Assembly: GCA_963761985.1 (NCBI GenBank) | Contig: CAVXIT010000002.1 | Location: 62,001-126,000, forward strand | Length of the DNA: 64,000 nucleotides | Reading direction: 5' to 3' | DNA from: JACCTH01 sp963761985 | GTDB taxonomy: Bacteria > Actinomycetota > Acidimicrobiia > Spongiisociales > ZC4RG35 | Part shown: one piece after another, positions 34,560-43,655 of the stretch | Layout of the letters: each line of letters starts with the position of its first letter | Numbering within the stretch: the stretch's first letter is position 1 | The notes under the pieces: model-generated | What the model was told of the DNA's origin: nothing | Seen by the model: only the letters and a program-made list of their open reading frames with translations | Database searches by the model: none | Program-made: the position numbers and the translations under genes

Positions 34560-36060
34560 GTTGCCGCATGGCCAATCGGGTAGAGACCGGGGATCGAGAC
34601 TGGGAGCCGACCCTCGATCGGAATAGATCCGAACAACCCCGAGCTGAGCGCCTCCAACGACGGTGGGTGGATGCCGTAGGTGCAGAGATGGGTGGGCGCC
34701 GCGGGATAGCGCCCGAGGTCATAAGGGGTGCGAAGCGCGACAGTGATGACTGGCTTTCCGGTCGCAAGCAAAGCGTTGACGAGTTTCGCCTGCTCTGCGT
34801 CCGCGTCGATCGTTCCCACAATCACGAGCTGATGATCGGCGGCCGCGGCGACAATCGCCTCGATCTCCCGGTCAGTGGGAGTGGGATCGGTGACGATCTC
34901 AGTCGTCGCTCGATGGCGCGCCGCGGACCGCTGCGGCCAGGCCTGGCTCGACGAACGAAGAGGTATCGGCCGGAGTCAAGTCAGTAGGTTGCGGCATCAC
35001 GACGAGAATTCGTTGCCCGGCATCCATGCGAAGTGGTAGCAGGCCCGCATCATCGCGCACCAGAGTCAGGGCGCGGCGACCGAGCTCCTCGGCCAGCTCG
35101 CGATGCGCGGTCGAGCCAACGACCGCAAGTTCGGGCTGCGGGAAGGACTCCAACCAAGCAAGCAAGGTCGCGAGCCGCGCCGTGTCGGGGACGGTCCGGG
35201 TCGGCAGCGCTCCTGCCTGTGCCGGGCCATAGAGGAGCAAATCCGCTCCGGCTTCCAATGGCAAGTCGTTGGCAAACCCCTTGAAACCGCCCATGTCGAG
35301 TGCGTCGGTGATAACGAGGCCCTCGAAGCCGAGATCGTGGCGGATCAGATCGCTGAGCACGATGTGGGCTAACACTCGACGGTGTGGTTCGATCACCGGT
35401 GATCGCCGGCAGCCCGTAATGCCCAACCATCAGCAGGCGAGCCCCTGCCTCGATCCCGGCCCGAAACGGCCTCCACTCCACCGCCTCGAGCCGTTCGCGA
35501 TCGAGGTCGAGGACGGGAAGCTCGTAGTGCGGATCGACTGCCGCCTCGCCCTTGCCCGGGAAATGTTTGAGGGTTGCGGCGACGCCGGCGGACTGCAGCC
35601 CGACGACCATCGCCGCGGTCATGCTCGCCACCATCTCGGGGCTCTCGCCGAAGGCTCTGATACCTAGCGAAGGGTTGCCCGGACGGGAAGCAACATCGGC
35701 CACCGGAGCGTATGCGACGTTGACGCCCAGCGCCCTGAGTTCATTGCCGATCGCCTGGCCGACTCTCATCGCCAGGTCGGTATCCCCCACGGCGCCAAGC
35801 GCCATGTTGCCGGCAAAGTGAGTTGTTTCCTTACCCGCTCCGACGAGCTGGCCGGTCTCCTGGTCGACTCCGATCAGCAGCGGCCGCCCCGCTGATGCGA
35901 CAAGATCGTCAATGAGCCGACGGGTCTGAGCTGCCGTTTCGACGTTGAAGGACCGGTAAAGAGTGACGCCGGCTACCCGCGGGTCGGAAACCAGCACGGC
36001 AATCCGCTCGTCGATCGCGGTGCCGCGAAAGGCGACCATGGCGCAGGGCGCCAGAGCCAT
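34556..36060 (-). CDS. GH3 beta-N-acetylhexosaminidase (NagZ-like), two frameshifts
   Basis: Removes terminal beta-GlcNAc. N-terminal barrel with PLLIGVDQETGQL, APVADVASRPGNPSLGIRAFGESPEM, the NagZ loop KHFPGKGEAAVDPHYELP (Asp-His general acid/base pair) and the nucleophile Asp in GLVITDALDMGG. One extra base at about 35371 shifts the frame between TTPSSVSP and IVLSDLIRHDLGFEG, and another break near 34908 precedes EIVTDPTPTDREIEAIV. The second domain continues with VIVGTIDADAEQAKLVNALL. No signal peptide, so it acts on imported oligosaccharides in the cytoplasm. About 500 residues. Confidence 0.87.
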
Positions 36061-36063
36061 CGG

Positions 36064-36955
36064 TTAGCCCTTGACCGATCCCGCCAACAACCCGCGAACG
36101 AAGAATCTCTGCAACGAGAGAAAAACGATGAGGGGGATCAACATCGAGACGAAGGCGGCGGCGGTGAGCAGGTGAAAAGCCTCGCCGCGGGAGCCGACGA
36201 TGGAGGCCAACTCGATCGTGAGAACGGCCACGTCTGCGGACGAACCCAAGAAGACCAATGCCACGAGGAAATCATTCCACACCCAGAGGAACTGGAAGAT
36301 CGCAAATGACGCCAGCGCCGGGATCGACAATGGCAACACGAGCCGGGTGAAGGCGGTAAAAGGGCTCGCGCCATCGATGTATGCCGACTCGAAAATGTCT
36401 TTGGGCAGCTGAGAGATGTAGTTGTAGAGAAGGAAAACAGCCAGCGGAAGGCCGAATCCGGTGTGGGCCAACCAGATTCCCAAGAAGCTTCCAGTCAGTT
36501 CGGTCGACTGGTAGATCCGGAGCAGTGGAACGAGCGAAAGCTGCAGAGGGACGACCAGCAGTCCGACGATTACTCCGAACAGGAGGCTCCGGCCCCGGAA
36601 CTTGAGCCAGGCGAACCCGTAGGCAGCGAATGCGGCGAGGGTGATGGGAATCACCGTCGAAGGGATGGTGACGATCAGGCTGTTGATGAGCGCATCGAAG
36701 AGCCCGCCGGAGCCGAGCACACGGACGTAGTTGTCCATGGTCCATTGAGTGGTGGCGGGACTGAAAATCGACGTCCACCAACCGGTCTCGCTGCTTTCGA
36801 CTGAGGAGCGGAACGAGTTGGTCAGCAACCCCAAGCGAAGGGATGGTCCACGCCGCCACGATGAGGAAAACCGTGAGCTTGACCAGCCACCCTCCCCGCG
36901 ACCCGGAGGCGAATCGGCTGTCGCCCAATCGGAAATTGCCTGGACGAATCGTCAT
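36064..36955 (-). CDS. Carbohydrate ABC transporter permease (MalG-type), one frameshift
   Basis: Start at ATG 36955, overlapping the stop codon of the first permease (ATGA). Helix 1 (VKLTVFLIVAAWTIPSLG) and the remainder (LLTNSFRSSVESSETGWWT onward) are in different frames. An extra G in the GGGG run near 36833 explains this. Typical sequence: MDNYVRVLGSGGLFDALINSLIVT, the loop PKDIFESAYIDGASPFTAFTRLVLPLSIPALASFAIF (EAA motif) and the final QRFFVRGLLAGSVKG. About 296 residues when joined. Confidence 0.9.
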
Positions 36956-38112
36956 GCGCCTATTCCCTGTCGTCGAAGGTTGCGGATGTTGACGATCATG
37001 ATTGGCGTAACCGCGACCAACAGGATCACGGCCATCGTGGTGGCTTGACCAAAGTTTCTGAACCGGAACATCTCCTGATACATCCGCACCGCCACAACGG
37101 ACGTATCGAAGTTGCCACCGGTCGTCACAAAGATGATGTCGAAGACTTTGAGGACCGCGATGGCGATCGTCGTGAAAACGGTGAGGATCGACCCTCTGAT
37201 CGACGGCACCGTCACCTTGAAGAACGTCTGCAGTTCGGACGCACCATCGATCCGCGCCGCCTCGGTCAATTCATGCGGCACGCCTTTGATCGCGGCCGAA
37301 AGCACCACCATTGCGAACCCGACCTGCAGCCAGACCATGATCACGATGAGGGCGAACGTGTTCCAGGGGATGTGCTGCAGCCAGGCGATCGGGTCCACCT
37401 GCTCAAACCAACCGAGCTTCACCAGGAGGCCGCCGAGCGAAACCCAGATCGCGTTGAGGATTCCGATTTGGGGTTGTCCGGGCGGTTTCCAGGCGTAGAC
37501 GAATTTCCAGATGACCGACGCTCCGACGAACGACACCGCCAGGGGCATGAAGACGAAGGACTTCGCCAACGCCTCCCACCTGATCCGGTCGACGAGCGCT
37601 GCGAAAGCGAGCCCGATCACCACGGACACTGCGGGGGCCAACAGCAGCCAGATGAGGTTGTTGCGCAGGGCGAGCAGTACCTCTTCACTGGTGAACGCTT
37701 CTCGATAGTTGGTCAGCGCATCGGCACCTTCAGGGACGGCGGTAAAGCTTTCGACGACGGTTCCGACGGTGGGGTATATCAGGTAGAGGCCGACAACTGC
37801 GACGGCGGGGAGGACGAAGACGTAGGGACGCAAAAACGTGGCCGCTCGACCGGGAAGTGCCTCGACTAACGAGTTTGCGGCAATGAATAGCCCCCAGATG
37901 CCGCCAACGCCGAGAGCAATTGCGGATACGGCTTGGACCACCTTCGACCAATTCGGTCCGAGCCCTGCGAATGCGGTCGGGTCACGCAGGATCCGCAACC
38001 CGAGCCACAACGCAACTGCGACGATGCCGGCGGTCACCAGGGCCCGCGCGATCTTCATCGCGGGTTGCACAGGGCGAGCACCTGCGACTGCTTGAACCAA
38101 CATGGCCTCCAA
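36952..38112 (-). CDS. Carbohydrate ABC transporter permease (MalF-type)
   Basis: 386 residues from TTG 38112, or 383 from ATG 38103. A GGAGG lies only two bases before that ATG, so the start is uncertain. It has two extra N-terminal helices (ALVTAGIVAVALWLGLRIL and the next) before the permease core, which begins RPYVFVLPAVAVVGLYLIYPTVGTV. The EAA loop reads PHELTEAARIDGASELQTFFKVTVPSIRGSILTV. It pairs with the MalG-type permease downstream. No ATPase is encoded in the cluster, as is usual for actinobacterial sugar importers that share an MsiK-type ATPase. Confidence 0.92.
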   Translation of the reverse strand: MEAMLVQAVAGARPVQPAMKIARALVTAGIVAVALWLGLRILRDPTAFAGLGPNWSKVVQAVSAIALGVGGIWGLFIAANSLVEALPGRAATFLRPYVFVLPAVAVVGLYLIYPTVGTVVESFTAVPEGADALTNYREAFTSEEVLLALRNNLIWLLLAPAVSVVIGLAFAALVDRIRWEALAKSFVFMPLAVSFVGASVIWKFVYAWKPPGQPQIGILNAIWVSLGGLLVKLGWFEQVDPIAWLQHIPWNTFALIVIMVWLQVGFAMVVLSAAIKGVPHELTEAARIDGASELQTFFKVTVPSIRGSILTVFTTIAIAVLKVFDIIFVTTGGNFDTSVVAVRMYQEMFRFRNFGQATTMAVILLVAVTPIMIVNIRNLRRQGIGA

Positions 38113-38117
38113 TAGGG

Positions 38118-38146
38118 AAGGTCCCGGGGGGACACCCCGGGACCTT
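38118..38146 (-). terminator. Strong hairpin between sugar-binding protein and permease genes
   Basis: A perfect 12-bp GC-rich stem (arms 38118-38129 and 38135-38146, five-base loop) lies just after the binding-protein gene and before the permease. It lacks a U-tract on the transcribed strand. As in other sugar-importer operons, it may stabilise the upstream message and lower expression of the permeases relative to the binding protein. Confidence 0.65.
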
Positions 38147-38159
38147 ATTGACTTGTGTA

Positions 38160-39629
38160 CTAGCTAGGCCAGCTGTCCTCGATACTTTGGAAGATCTCTT
38201 CCGTGCCTTCGCCGTTGGCCGCGACCCAGTCGACCATTCCGCTCCAGAAGGTACCGGCGCCGACCTCGGCCGGCATCAGGTCTGAGGCGTCAAAGCCGAG
38301 CGTGGTGGCGTCTTGTACCAGGGTGCTGAGCTGGTTGTTCGGATAGACATAGGAGTCCGCCGATACCGTGTTGAGCGTCGAGAGGAAACCTCCCCGCTCG
38401 ATCCATCCAGCGGCCCCATCGGGCGTGGCGAGCCATTCGAGCAACGCTCTCACCTCAGGTCGGTCGTTGAACATCACGAACATGTCCGCCGCCCCGAGCA
38501 CCGGTGTGCCGAACTCTTCCTCAATCTGTGGAAAGTAGAAGAAGTCGACATCCGTTTCCGGCTTGATCGGCCACTGATCCGCGGGAAGGTCGGGGTCCGC
38601 TGCGATCGCATCACGATTGGCGCCCCAGAAGCCGCCGATCCAGGCGGCTTGCTTCTGCATCCAGCAATCCGGTCCGCCTTCGGCGAACATCGGATCCTGG
38701 GTCTCACCGATCCAGGTGGCGTTGATGTACGTGTTGCCTCCATAGGCGTAGTCCGGGGTGAACCAGATCTGGCTCATGTAGTCGGCTGCCTCGAGCACCT
38801 CTGGATGATTGAAAGGAATCTCGTGGGTGATCCACTGGTCGTAGATATCCGGTGGCGCGGTGCGCAACAGGATGTCTTCCATCCAGTCTGTCGCCACCCA
38901 ACCGTCAGCTTCCTGGCTCTCGATCGAAATGCACCACGGATTCCCATTGCCATCAGCCACGATCTGATCGTTCAACGCAATCAGCTCGTCCCAGGTGGTG
39001 GGGACTTCGTAGCCCGCGTCGGCAAAAGCCTGCACCGGGTACCAGACGATCGACTTGACGTCGGCCTTGTAGTACACGCCGTACAGCGTGCCGTCGACTT
39101 GGCCGAGCTCGTAGAAGGCGGGGACCATCTCCGAGGCCAGCTTGTCGCCTGCGTTCATGAAGTCGAGCGGGATGAGTGACCCTGCCTCGGCGTACTGATG
39201 CATCTTTCCCGGCTGGGCGATTTGAGCGAGGTCGGGGGCGTTGCCGCCATCGACCGCAACTTGCAGCGCCGTCTCATAGTCGGGGGTCGGCTGGAAGTTC
39301 ACCGTGATGCCAGTGGCTTCGGTGAACGGCTCCAAGGTGTAGGTGAAGTTCGCTGCTTCGGACGACTCCGGCAGCCACTGCGCCCATACCTCGACGGTGG
39401 TGCCTTCGAACTCGCCGGCCATCGCCTGGTCGAGCTCGGCATAACCAGTCGGTTCGACCGGCTCACCGGCGGTGGTGGCCGGTGTCTCACCAGCCGTTGT
39501 GGCCGGGGTTTCGGTGTCGCTGGTGGTTGGGGTTTCGGTGTCGGCGGTCGTTGTTGCGGCGCCGCCACCTCCACAGGCGCCGACGATCATCGCCGCCACC
39601 GCCAACCACACCCAGATTCGGTATCTCAT
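38160..39629 (-). CDS. Carbohydrate ABC transporter solute-binding lipoprotein (SBP family 1)
   Basis: 489 residues. Signal peptide and lipobox MRYRIWVWLAVAAMIVGACGGGG, then a Thr/Glu-rich linker with two TTAGETPA repeats. Mature features: TTVEVWAQWLPESSEAANF, TGITVNFQPTPDYETALQVAVDGGNAPDLAQIAQPGKMHQYAEAGSLIPL, and MFVMFNDRPEVRALLEWLATPDGAAGWIERGGFLS, all typical of family-1 sugar-binding proteins. In context the ligand is probably GlcNAc, chitobiose or a similar aminosugar oligomer. ATGA overlap with the kinase gene. Confidence 0.92.
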   Translation of the reverse strand: MRYRIWVWLAVAAMIVGACGGGGAATTTADTETPTTSDTETPATTAGETPATTAGEPVEPTGYAELDQAMAGEFEGTTVEVWAQWLPESSEAANFTYTLEPFTEATGITVNFQPTPDYETALQVAVDGGNAPDLAQIAQPGKMHQYAEAGSLIPLDFMNAGDKLASEMVPAFYELGQVDGTLYGVYYKADVKSIVWYPVQAFADAGYEVPTTWDELIALNDQIVADGNGNPWCISIESQEADGWVATDWMEDILLRTAPPDIYDQWITHEIPFNHPEVLEAADYMSQIWFTPDYAYGGNTYINATWIGETQDPMFAEGGPDCWMQKQAAWIGGFWGANRDAIAADPDLPADQWPIKPETDVDFFYFPQIEEEFGTPVLGAADMFVMFNDRPEVRALLEWLATPDGAAGWIERGGFLSTLNTVSADSYVYPNNQLSTLVQDATTLGFDASDLMPAEVGAGTFWSGMVDWVAANGEGTEEIFQSIEDSWPS

Positions 39630-40579
39630 ACCGCTGCTCCTTTGTTGGGTTTCTTTGTTCCTACGGGAGACTCCCGCCTTTCAAAAATGCTTCTGCGAGC
39701 CAGCACCCAGGCACCTCGTGGACCGGCCAGTGAATCGGGCTCGACCAGGGTGATTTGTGATGGGCGGAGCCGGCGAGCCGCGATTTCGGAGTCGGCCGCG
39801 CGTTTGTCGACCTCGGCGCGAATCGCCTCAAGCAGCGGAGTGCCAGCTCGGCTGACGCCGCCGCCGATGATCACATGCTCGGTGTCATAAGTCGCCGCCA
39901 ACCAGGTAAGGGCCGTCGCCAAATGCGAGGCGACCCGACCGGCGATTTTCTGTGCGGCTTCATCGCCCTTGGCGGCAGCGGCGAACAACGCGGTTGCGGA
40001 CGGCTCTGCGGTCGGCCAGGCCCTGGCAATCGCTGGACCGGCGGCGATCGCCTCAAGGCAGCCGTGCTGGCCACAACGACACAGAGTTCCGTTCTCTTCC
40101 ATCACGAGGTGACCGATCTCGCCGGCCATTCCGTGGGCCCCTCGCATCGCTTCGCCGTCGATCGCAACGCCTGCGGCGATGCCCGTACCGATGTTTACCA
40201 GGGTCACACTGCTCCCGGTCGCAAGCTCTTCGTACAAGCCCAGGGCCGCTGTCCTGACATCGTTTTCGACAATCACCGGGCAACCGAGCTTTTCCTGCAG
40301 CGAAGCCGCCAGCGGATAGGGCTCGTCACCGATACCAAGGTTGACAGCTGTACGCACCTCCCCGACCGCGGGATCAACCTGGCCAGGGATCCCGATGCCG
40401 ACCGCGATGATCTCAACCGGTCCTAGTTGCTCGAGGAGGGAAAGCAGGTTGGCGAGGACGTCGTCGCCCCCTCGTGACTTTCCTTCCTGATGCACTTGAG
40501 CTTTCACTTCACCGAATACATCGAATGCGACCGCAGTTTGCGAGGACCCGCCCACGTCGATCCCGACGATGACGCTCAT
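39626..40579 (-). CDS. ROK-family sugar kinase, probable N-acetylglucosamine kinase
   Basis: 317 residues. N-terminal phosphate-binding VGIDVGGSSQTAVAFD, GIPGQVDPAVGEV, the catalytic Asp in VIVENDVRTAALG, GTGIAAGVAIDGEAMRGAHGMAGEIGHLVME, and the zinc-binding CRCGQHGCLEAIAAG. Phosphorylates the imported aminosugar at O6. Overlaps the ROK regulator upstream (ATGA) and the binding protein downstream, so all are on one transcript. Confidence 0.9.
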   Translation of the reverse strand: MSVIVGIDVGGSSQTAVAFDVFGEVKAQVHQEGKSRGGDDVLANLLSLLEQLGPVEIIAVGIGIPGQVDPAVGEVRTAVNLGIGDEPYPLAASLQEKLGCPVIVENDVRTAALGLYEELATGSSVTLVNIGTGIAAGVAIDGEAMRGAHGMAGEIGHLVMEENGTLCRCGQHGCLEAIAAGPAIARAWPTAEPSATALFAAAAKGDEAAQKIAGRVASHLATALTWLAATYDTEHVIIGGGVSRAGTPLLEAIRAEVDKRAADSEIAARRLRPSQITLVEPDSLAGPRGAWVLARRSIFERRESPVGTKKPNKGAAV

Positions 40580-41772
40580 CGCAGTACCACCCCGAGGCGA
40601 TCTGCGAGAACGGCAGAAGCGGCGCCTGCCATGACGAGGTCGGCTCCGAGCGGTGTTACCTGGACCTCCACGAGTTCCGCAATCGCTGGGAGCACACGCT
40701 TTTGAATTTCCCAGCGCACTTCGTCAGCGAGGACATCTCCGGCATTCCGCAATTCAGAGGCGACAACGATGGTGCTGGTGTCGAGAGTCGACACCATCGT
40801 CGCAAGCACACTTCCTAAGTGCCGTCCGGCCTCGGAAAGAGCGCGTCTGATGGGTTCATCGCCGGCCAGTCCTGCCAAAGCCAGGGCGTCCCATTCGTGA
40901 CGGTCGGGGTCTGCGCCGACCCGCCGCAAGATCGAGGGAACACTCGCCACCGTCTCCAAACAGCCCCGGTTGCCGCAGGTGCAGAGCTCACCGTTTTCGA
41001 TCACACGGAGATGCCCGATCTCACCCGCCGCAGAGTGGTCGCCGCGATGTAAGACGCCGTTCATGATCACTCCGGCACCGATACCCCAGCCGACCTTTAC
41101 CAGGATCAGATTCCGCACCATTTCGGGACGACGGCGCAACTCGGCGAGGGCGGCGATCTGAGCGTCGTTGGCAATCGACACCGGCACCCCGAACTCGCGC
41201 TCGAGATCGGCGGACAGGTTCACCCGATGCCAATCCAGGTTGGCCGCTTCGATCACTGTTCCGTCGATGTCAACAACTCCGGGAGTTCCGACCCCAATGC
41301 CGAGAATCGGAGCCTTTGACACTGAGATCAGAGCCCCGACCAAGTCGATCGCTTGTCGGCGCGCAACCTCCCCCGTGGGGATTCGGCTGGCACGAGGCGC
41401 CTCGGCTCGCTCGTGGATACGCCCACCGAGGTCGACCAAGGAGGCACGGAAGGGGCGGTCGCCGAGGTCGAGAGCGATGATGTCGCGGCCGCGCTCGTTG
41501 ATAGCCAAAAGCGTTGGAGGTTTTCCACCTGCCGAAGTCCCCTGACCCAGCTCGCGCAATAAGCCGTCATCGATCAACTCGCCAACCAGACTTGAGACCG
41601 CGGCGCGGGTGAGACCGGTTTGGCGGGAAATCTCCGCGCGGCTCGTCTCTCGCTGGTCGGAAACGAGCTCCAGGGTCGTGCGCAAGTTGCTTTTGCGTGA
41701 GTCCTGCTGGGTGGCTTTGGGGTGACGGCCCGGGGGTCGAGGAGTGAGTCCCGGGTTGTCGCTCGCCGTCAT
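40576..41772 (-). CDS. ROK-family transcriptional repressor (NagC-like)
   Basis: 398 residues. N-terminal helix-turn-helix (LVSDQRETSRAEISRQTGLTRAAVSSLVGELIDDGLL) fused to a ROK domain with IALDLGDRPFRASLVDLGG, VGTPGVVDIDGTVI, VSIANDAQIAALAE, GVLHRGDHSAAGEIGHLRV and zinc-binding CTCGNRGCLETVAS. It heads the aminosugar operon and probably senses the sugar or its phosphate. A short palindrome 17 bases upstream is its likely operator. Confidence 0.92.
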   Translation of the reverse strand: MTASDNPGLTPRPPGRHPKATQQDSRKSNLRTTLELVSDQRETSRAEISRQTGLTRAAVSSLVGELIDDGLLRELGQGTSAGGKPPTLLAINERGRDIIALDLGDRPFRASLVDLGGRIHERAEAPRASRIPTGEVARRQAIDLVGALISVSKAPILGIGVGTPGVVDIDGTVIEAANLDWHRVNLSADLEREFGVPVSIANDAQIAALAELRRRPEMVRNLILVKVGWGIGAGVIMNGVLHRGDHSAAGEIGHLRVIENGELCTCGNRGCLETVASVPSILRRVGADPDRHEWDALALAGLAGDEPIRRALSEAGRHLGSVLATMVSTLDTSTIVVASELRNAGDVLADEVRWEIQKRVLPAIAELVEVQVTPLGADLVMAGAASAVLADRLGVVLR

Positions 41773-41788
41773 CTTTTCTATGCCTTCG

Positions 41789-41799
41789 ACTTAGTAAGT
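41789..41799. promoter_or_regulatory. Candidate ROK-repressor operator
   Basis: ACTTAGTAAGT is an 11-base perfect palindrome in an AT-rich patch within an otherwise GC-rich region. It lies 17 bases upstream of the ROK repressor start, where it would block transcription of the aminosugar operon. Assigned by position and symmetry only. Confidence 0.4.
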
Positions 41800-41857
41800 T
41801 CAGTGAATATACAAAGTCTGGGGCCGTAGTGTCAACTTGGTTTCCCCTTTCAGCCAG

Positions 41858-42352
41858 TTAGACGGGTCGCCGCCGTTTCGACGAGATCACGCCGGTGTCG
41901 AAGCCACCCAGATGGAGCCCGCCGGCAAAACGGGCGTGTTCGATCTTGAGACAGCGATCCTGGACGACTTGCAGCCCTGCTTCGCGCGCCATCGCCGCCG
42001 CGTCCTCGTTGCGTAACCCGAGTTGGAACCACACCACTTTCGCGCCCACTTCGATAGCTTCCTTCACCACCTGGGGAAGCTCGGACTCCTTGCGGAACAC
42101 GTCGACGATGTCCGGCACTCCTGGCAGGTCGGCCAGGGTTGGGTAGCTCTTTAGACCGAGAACCTCGTCGGCGTGGGGATTGACCGGCCACACCGTGAAT
42201 GGCGTTCGAGTGAGATAAGTGGCAACGAAGTTCGACGATCGCAAGGGGTTCGGCGAAACTCCGACCAGAGCCACGGTCTTGGCGGCGCGAATAATGCTGA
42301 GCCGCTCCCCCGCCGTCGCATCAATTTGTGCTTCATGGGTATCAGTGGTCAT
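41858..42352 (-). CDS. CoA-binding-domain protein (YccU-like)
   Basis: 164 residues starting at the ATG of MTTDTHEAQIDATAG, which overlaps the stop of the sulfhydrylase gene (ATGA). Rossmann-type CoA-binding domain: AAKTVALVGVSPNPLRSSNFVATYL, FTVWPVNPHADEVLGLKSYPTLADLPGVPDIVDVFRK and AKVVWFQLGLRNEDAAAMAREAGLQVVQDRCLKIEHAR. The final RCLKIEH is a hallmark of this small family. A pairing with O-acetylhomoserine sulfhydrylase is common. Function not defined. Confidence 0.9.
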   Translation of the reverse strand: MTTDTHEAQIDATAGERLSIIRAAKTVALVGVSPNPLRSSNFVATYLTRTPFTVWPVNPHADEVLGLKSYPTLADLPGVPDIVDVFRKESELPQVVKEAIEVGAKVVWFQLGLRNEDAAAMAREAGLQVVQDRCLKIEHARFAGGLHLGGFDTGVISSKRRRPV

Positions 42353-43602
42353 CGCGCTAATCCTTGATCGAGATCGGCGATGATGTCTTCGACGTCTTCG
42401 ATTCCCACCGAGATCCGGATCATGTCGTCCCCCACTCCGGCGGCAGCTCTTTCGTCGTCCGGAATTTGCTGATGCGTCGTTGATGCCGGGTGGATGATGA
42501 GCGTCTTGGCATCGCCGACATTGGCGAGGTGAGAAGCGAGCTCCACTTTTTCGATCAATTGCTTGCCGGCGTCGAAGCCTCCCTTCACACCGAAGGTAAA
42601 GACGGCGCCGGGCCCATTGGGAACGTACTTCTTGGCTAGCGCCGAATCGGCCGCGGGATAACTCACCCAGCCCACGCTCGGATGCTGAGCAAGGAAATCC
42701 GCCACCTTGCGTGCGTTCTCGACATGGCGCTGCATCCGCAGCGGCAGCGTTTCGAGGCCGAGCAACAACAGGAACGCGTTGAAGGGAGACAGGGCTGCTC
42801 CGACATCGCGCAGGAGTTCGGTGCGCGCCTTCATCAAGAACGCGTACTCGCGGAAGTTCTCCCAGAAGGTGAGCCCGTGATACGCGGGCGAGGGTTCGGT
42901 GATCAGCGGGAAGCGGCCGTTGTCCCAAGGAAATCGACCAGATTCGACGATGACACCAGCGATCACGGCGCCATGGCCGCCGATGAACTTCGTTGCCGAA
43001 TGCACAACGATGTCGGCACCCCATTCGATGGGCCGGCACAGATAAGGGGTGGCAAAGGTGTTGTCAACTACGAACGGGAGGTCATGGTCATGGGCAACTT
43101 TTGCGATTGCCTCGAGGTCGAATACCTCGGCTCGGGGGTTGCCGATGGTTTCTCCGTACAAGAGCTTGGTCTGCGGAGTGATCGCGGCGGCCATCGAGTT
43201 TGGGTCGGGATCGACAAAGACCACGTCGATCCCCATGCGGCGCAACGTCACGTCGAATTGGGTGAAGGTGCCGCCGTACAGGTTGCGAGCTGCGACGATC
43301 TCGTCACCCTTCTGACAGATGGTCAGGATGGAGATGAGTTGCGCAGCCTGGCCCGACGCCGTAGCGAGAGCGCCGAGCCCGCCTTCGAGCGAAGCCATGC
43401 GCTCTTCGAAAGCGGCATTGGTGGGGTTACCGATCCGGGTGTAGATGTTGCCGAAGTTCTGCAGGGCGAAGAGATCGGCTGCCGCCTGGGCGTCCTCGAA
43501 GACAAAGGACGTCGTGGCGTAGATCGGCATCGCCCGGGCTCCGGTCTCCGGGTCGGGACGCTGGCCGGCATGAATCGCACGCGTGGCAAAGCCGTAACTC
43601 AT
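42349..43602 (-). CDS. O-acetylhomoserine sulfhydrylase (PLP-dependent)
   Basis: 417 residues from the ATG of MSYGFATRAIHAGQRPDPETGARAMPIYATTSF, standard for the Cys/Met-metabolism PLP family. The PLP lysine lies in VVHSATKFIGGHG. Other blocks: YTRIGNPTNAAFEERMASLEGG, DNTFATPYLCRPIEWGAD, and KTLIIHPASTTHQQ near the C-terminus. The NFREYAFLMKARTELLRDVG insert is typical of MetY. Makes homocysteine from O-acetylhomoserine and sulfide. Divergent from a VOC gene. Confidence 0.92.
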   Translation of the reverse strand: MSYGFATRAIHAGQRPDPETGARAMPIYATTSFVFEDAQAAADLFALQNFGNIYTRIGNPTNAAFEERMASLEGGLGALATASGQAAQLISILTICQKGDEIVAARNLYGGTFTQFDVTLRRMGIDVVFVDPDPNSMAAAITPQTKLLYGETIGNPRAEVFDLEAIAKVAHDHDLPFVVDNTFATPYLCRPIEWGADIVVHSATKFIGGHGAVIAGVIVESGRFPWDNGRFPLITEPSPAYHGLTFWENFREYAFLMKARTELLRDVGAALSPFNAFLLLLGLETLPLRMQRHVENARKVADFLAQHPSVGWVSYPAADSALAKKYVPNGPGAVFTFGVKGGFDAGKQLIEKVELASHLANVGDAKTLIIHPASTTHQQIPDDERAAAGVGDDMIRISVGIEDVEDIIADLDQGLAR

Positions 43603-43655
43603 CGGTCGATTGTATGGTGCAGTTTCAGGGTTCCCGCTAACAAAAGGAGCGCGCG

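Noticed and set aside
37045..37869. 274-codon plus-strand open frame across the MalF-type permease
   Set aside because: It is the mirror of a well-supported permease gene, very rich in His, Asp and Arg, and matches no family.
42353..43039. Upstream extension of the CoA-binding gene, antisense-like within the sulfhydrylase gene region
   Set aside because: The extension is in a shifted frame of the same DNA that encodes the PLP enzyme, and the ATG at 42352 with ATGA overlap is the natural start.
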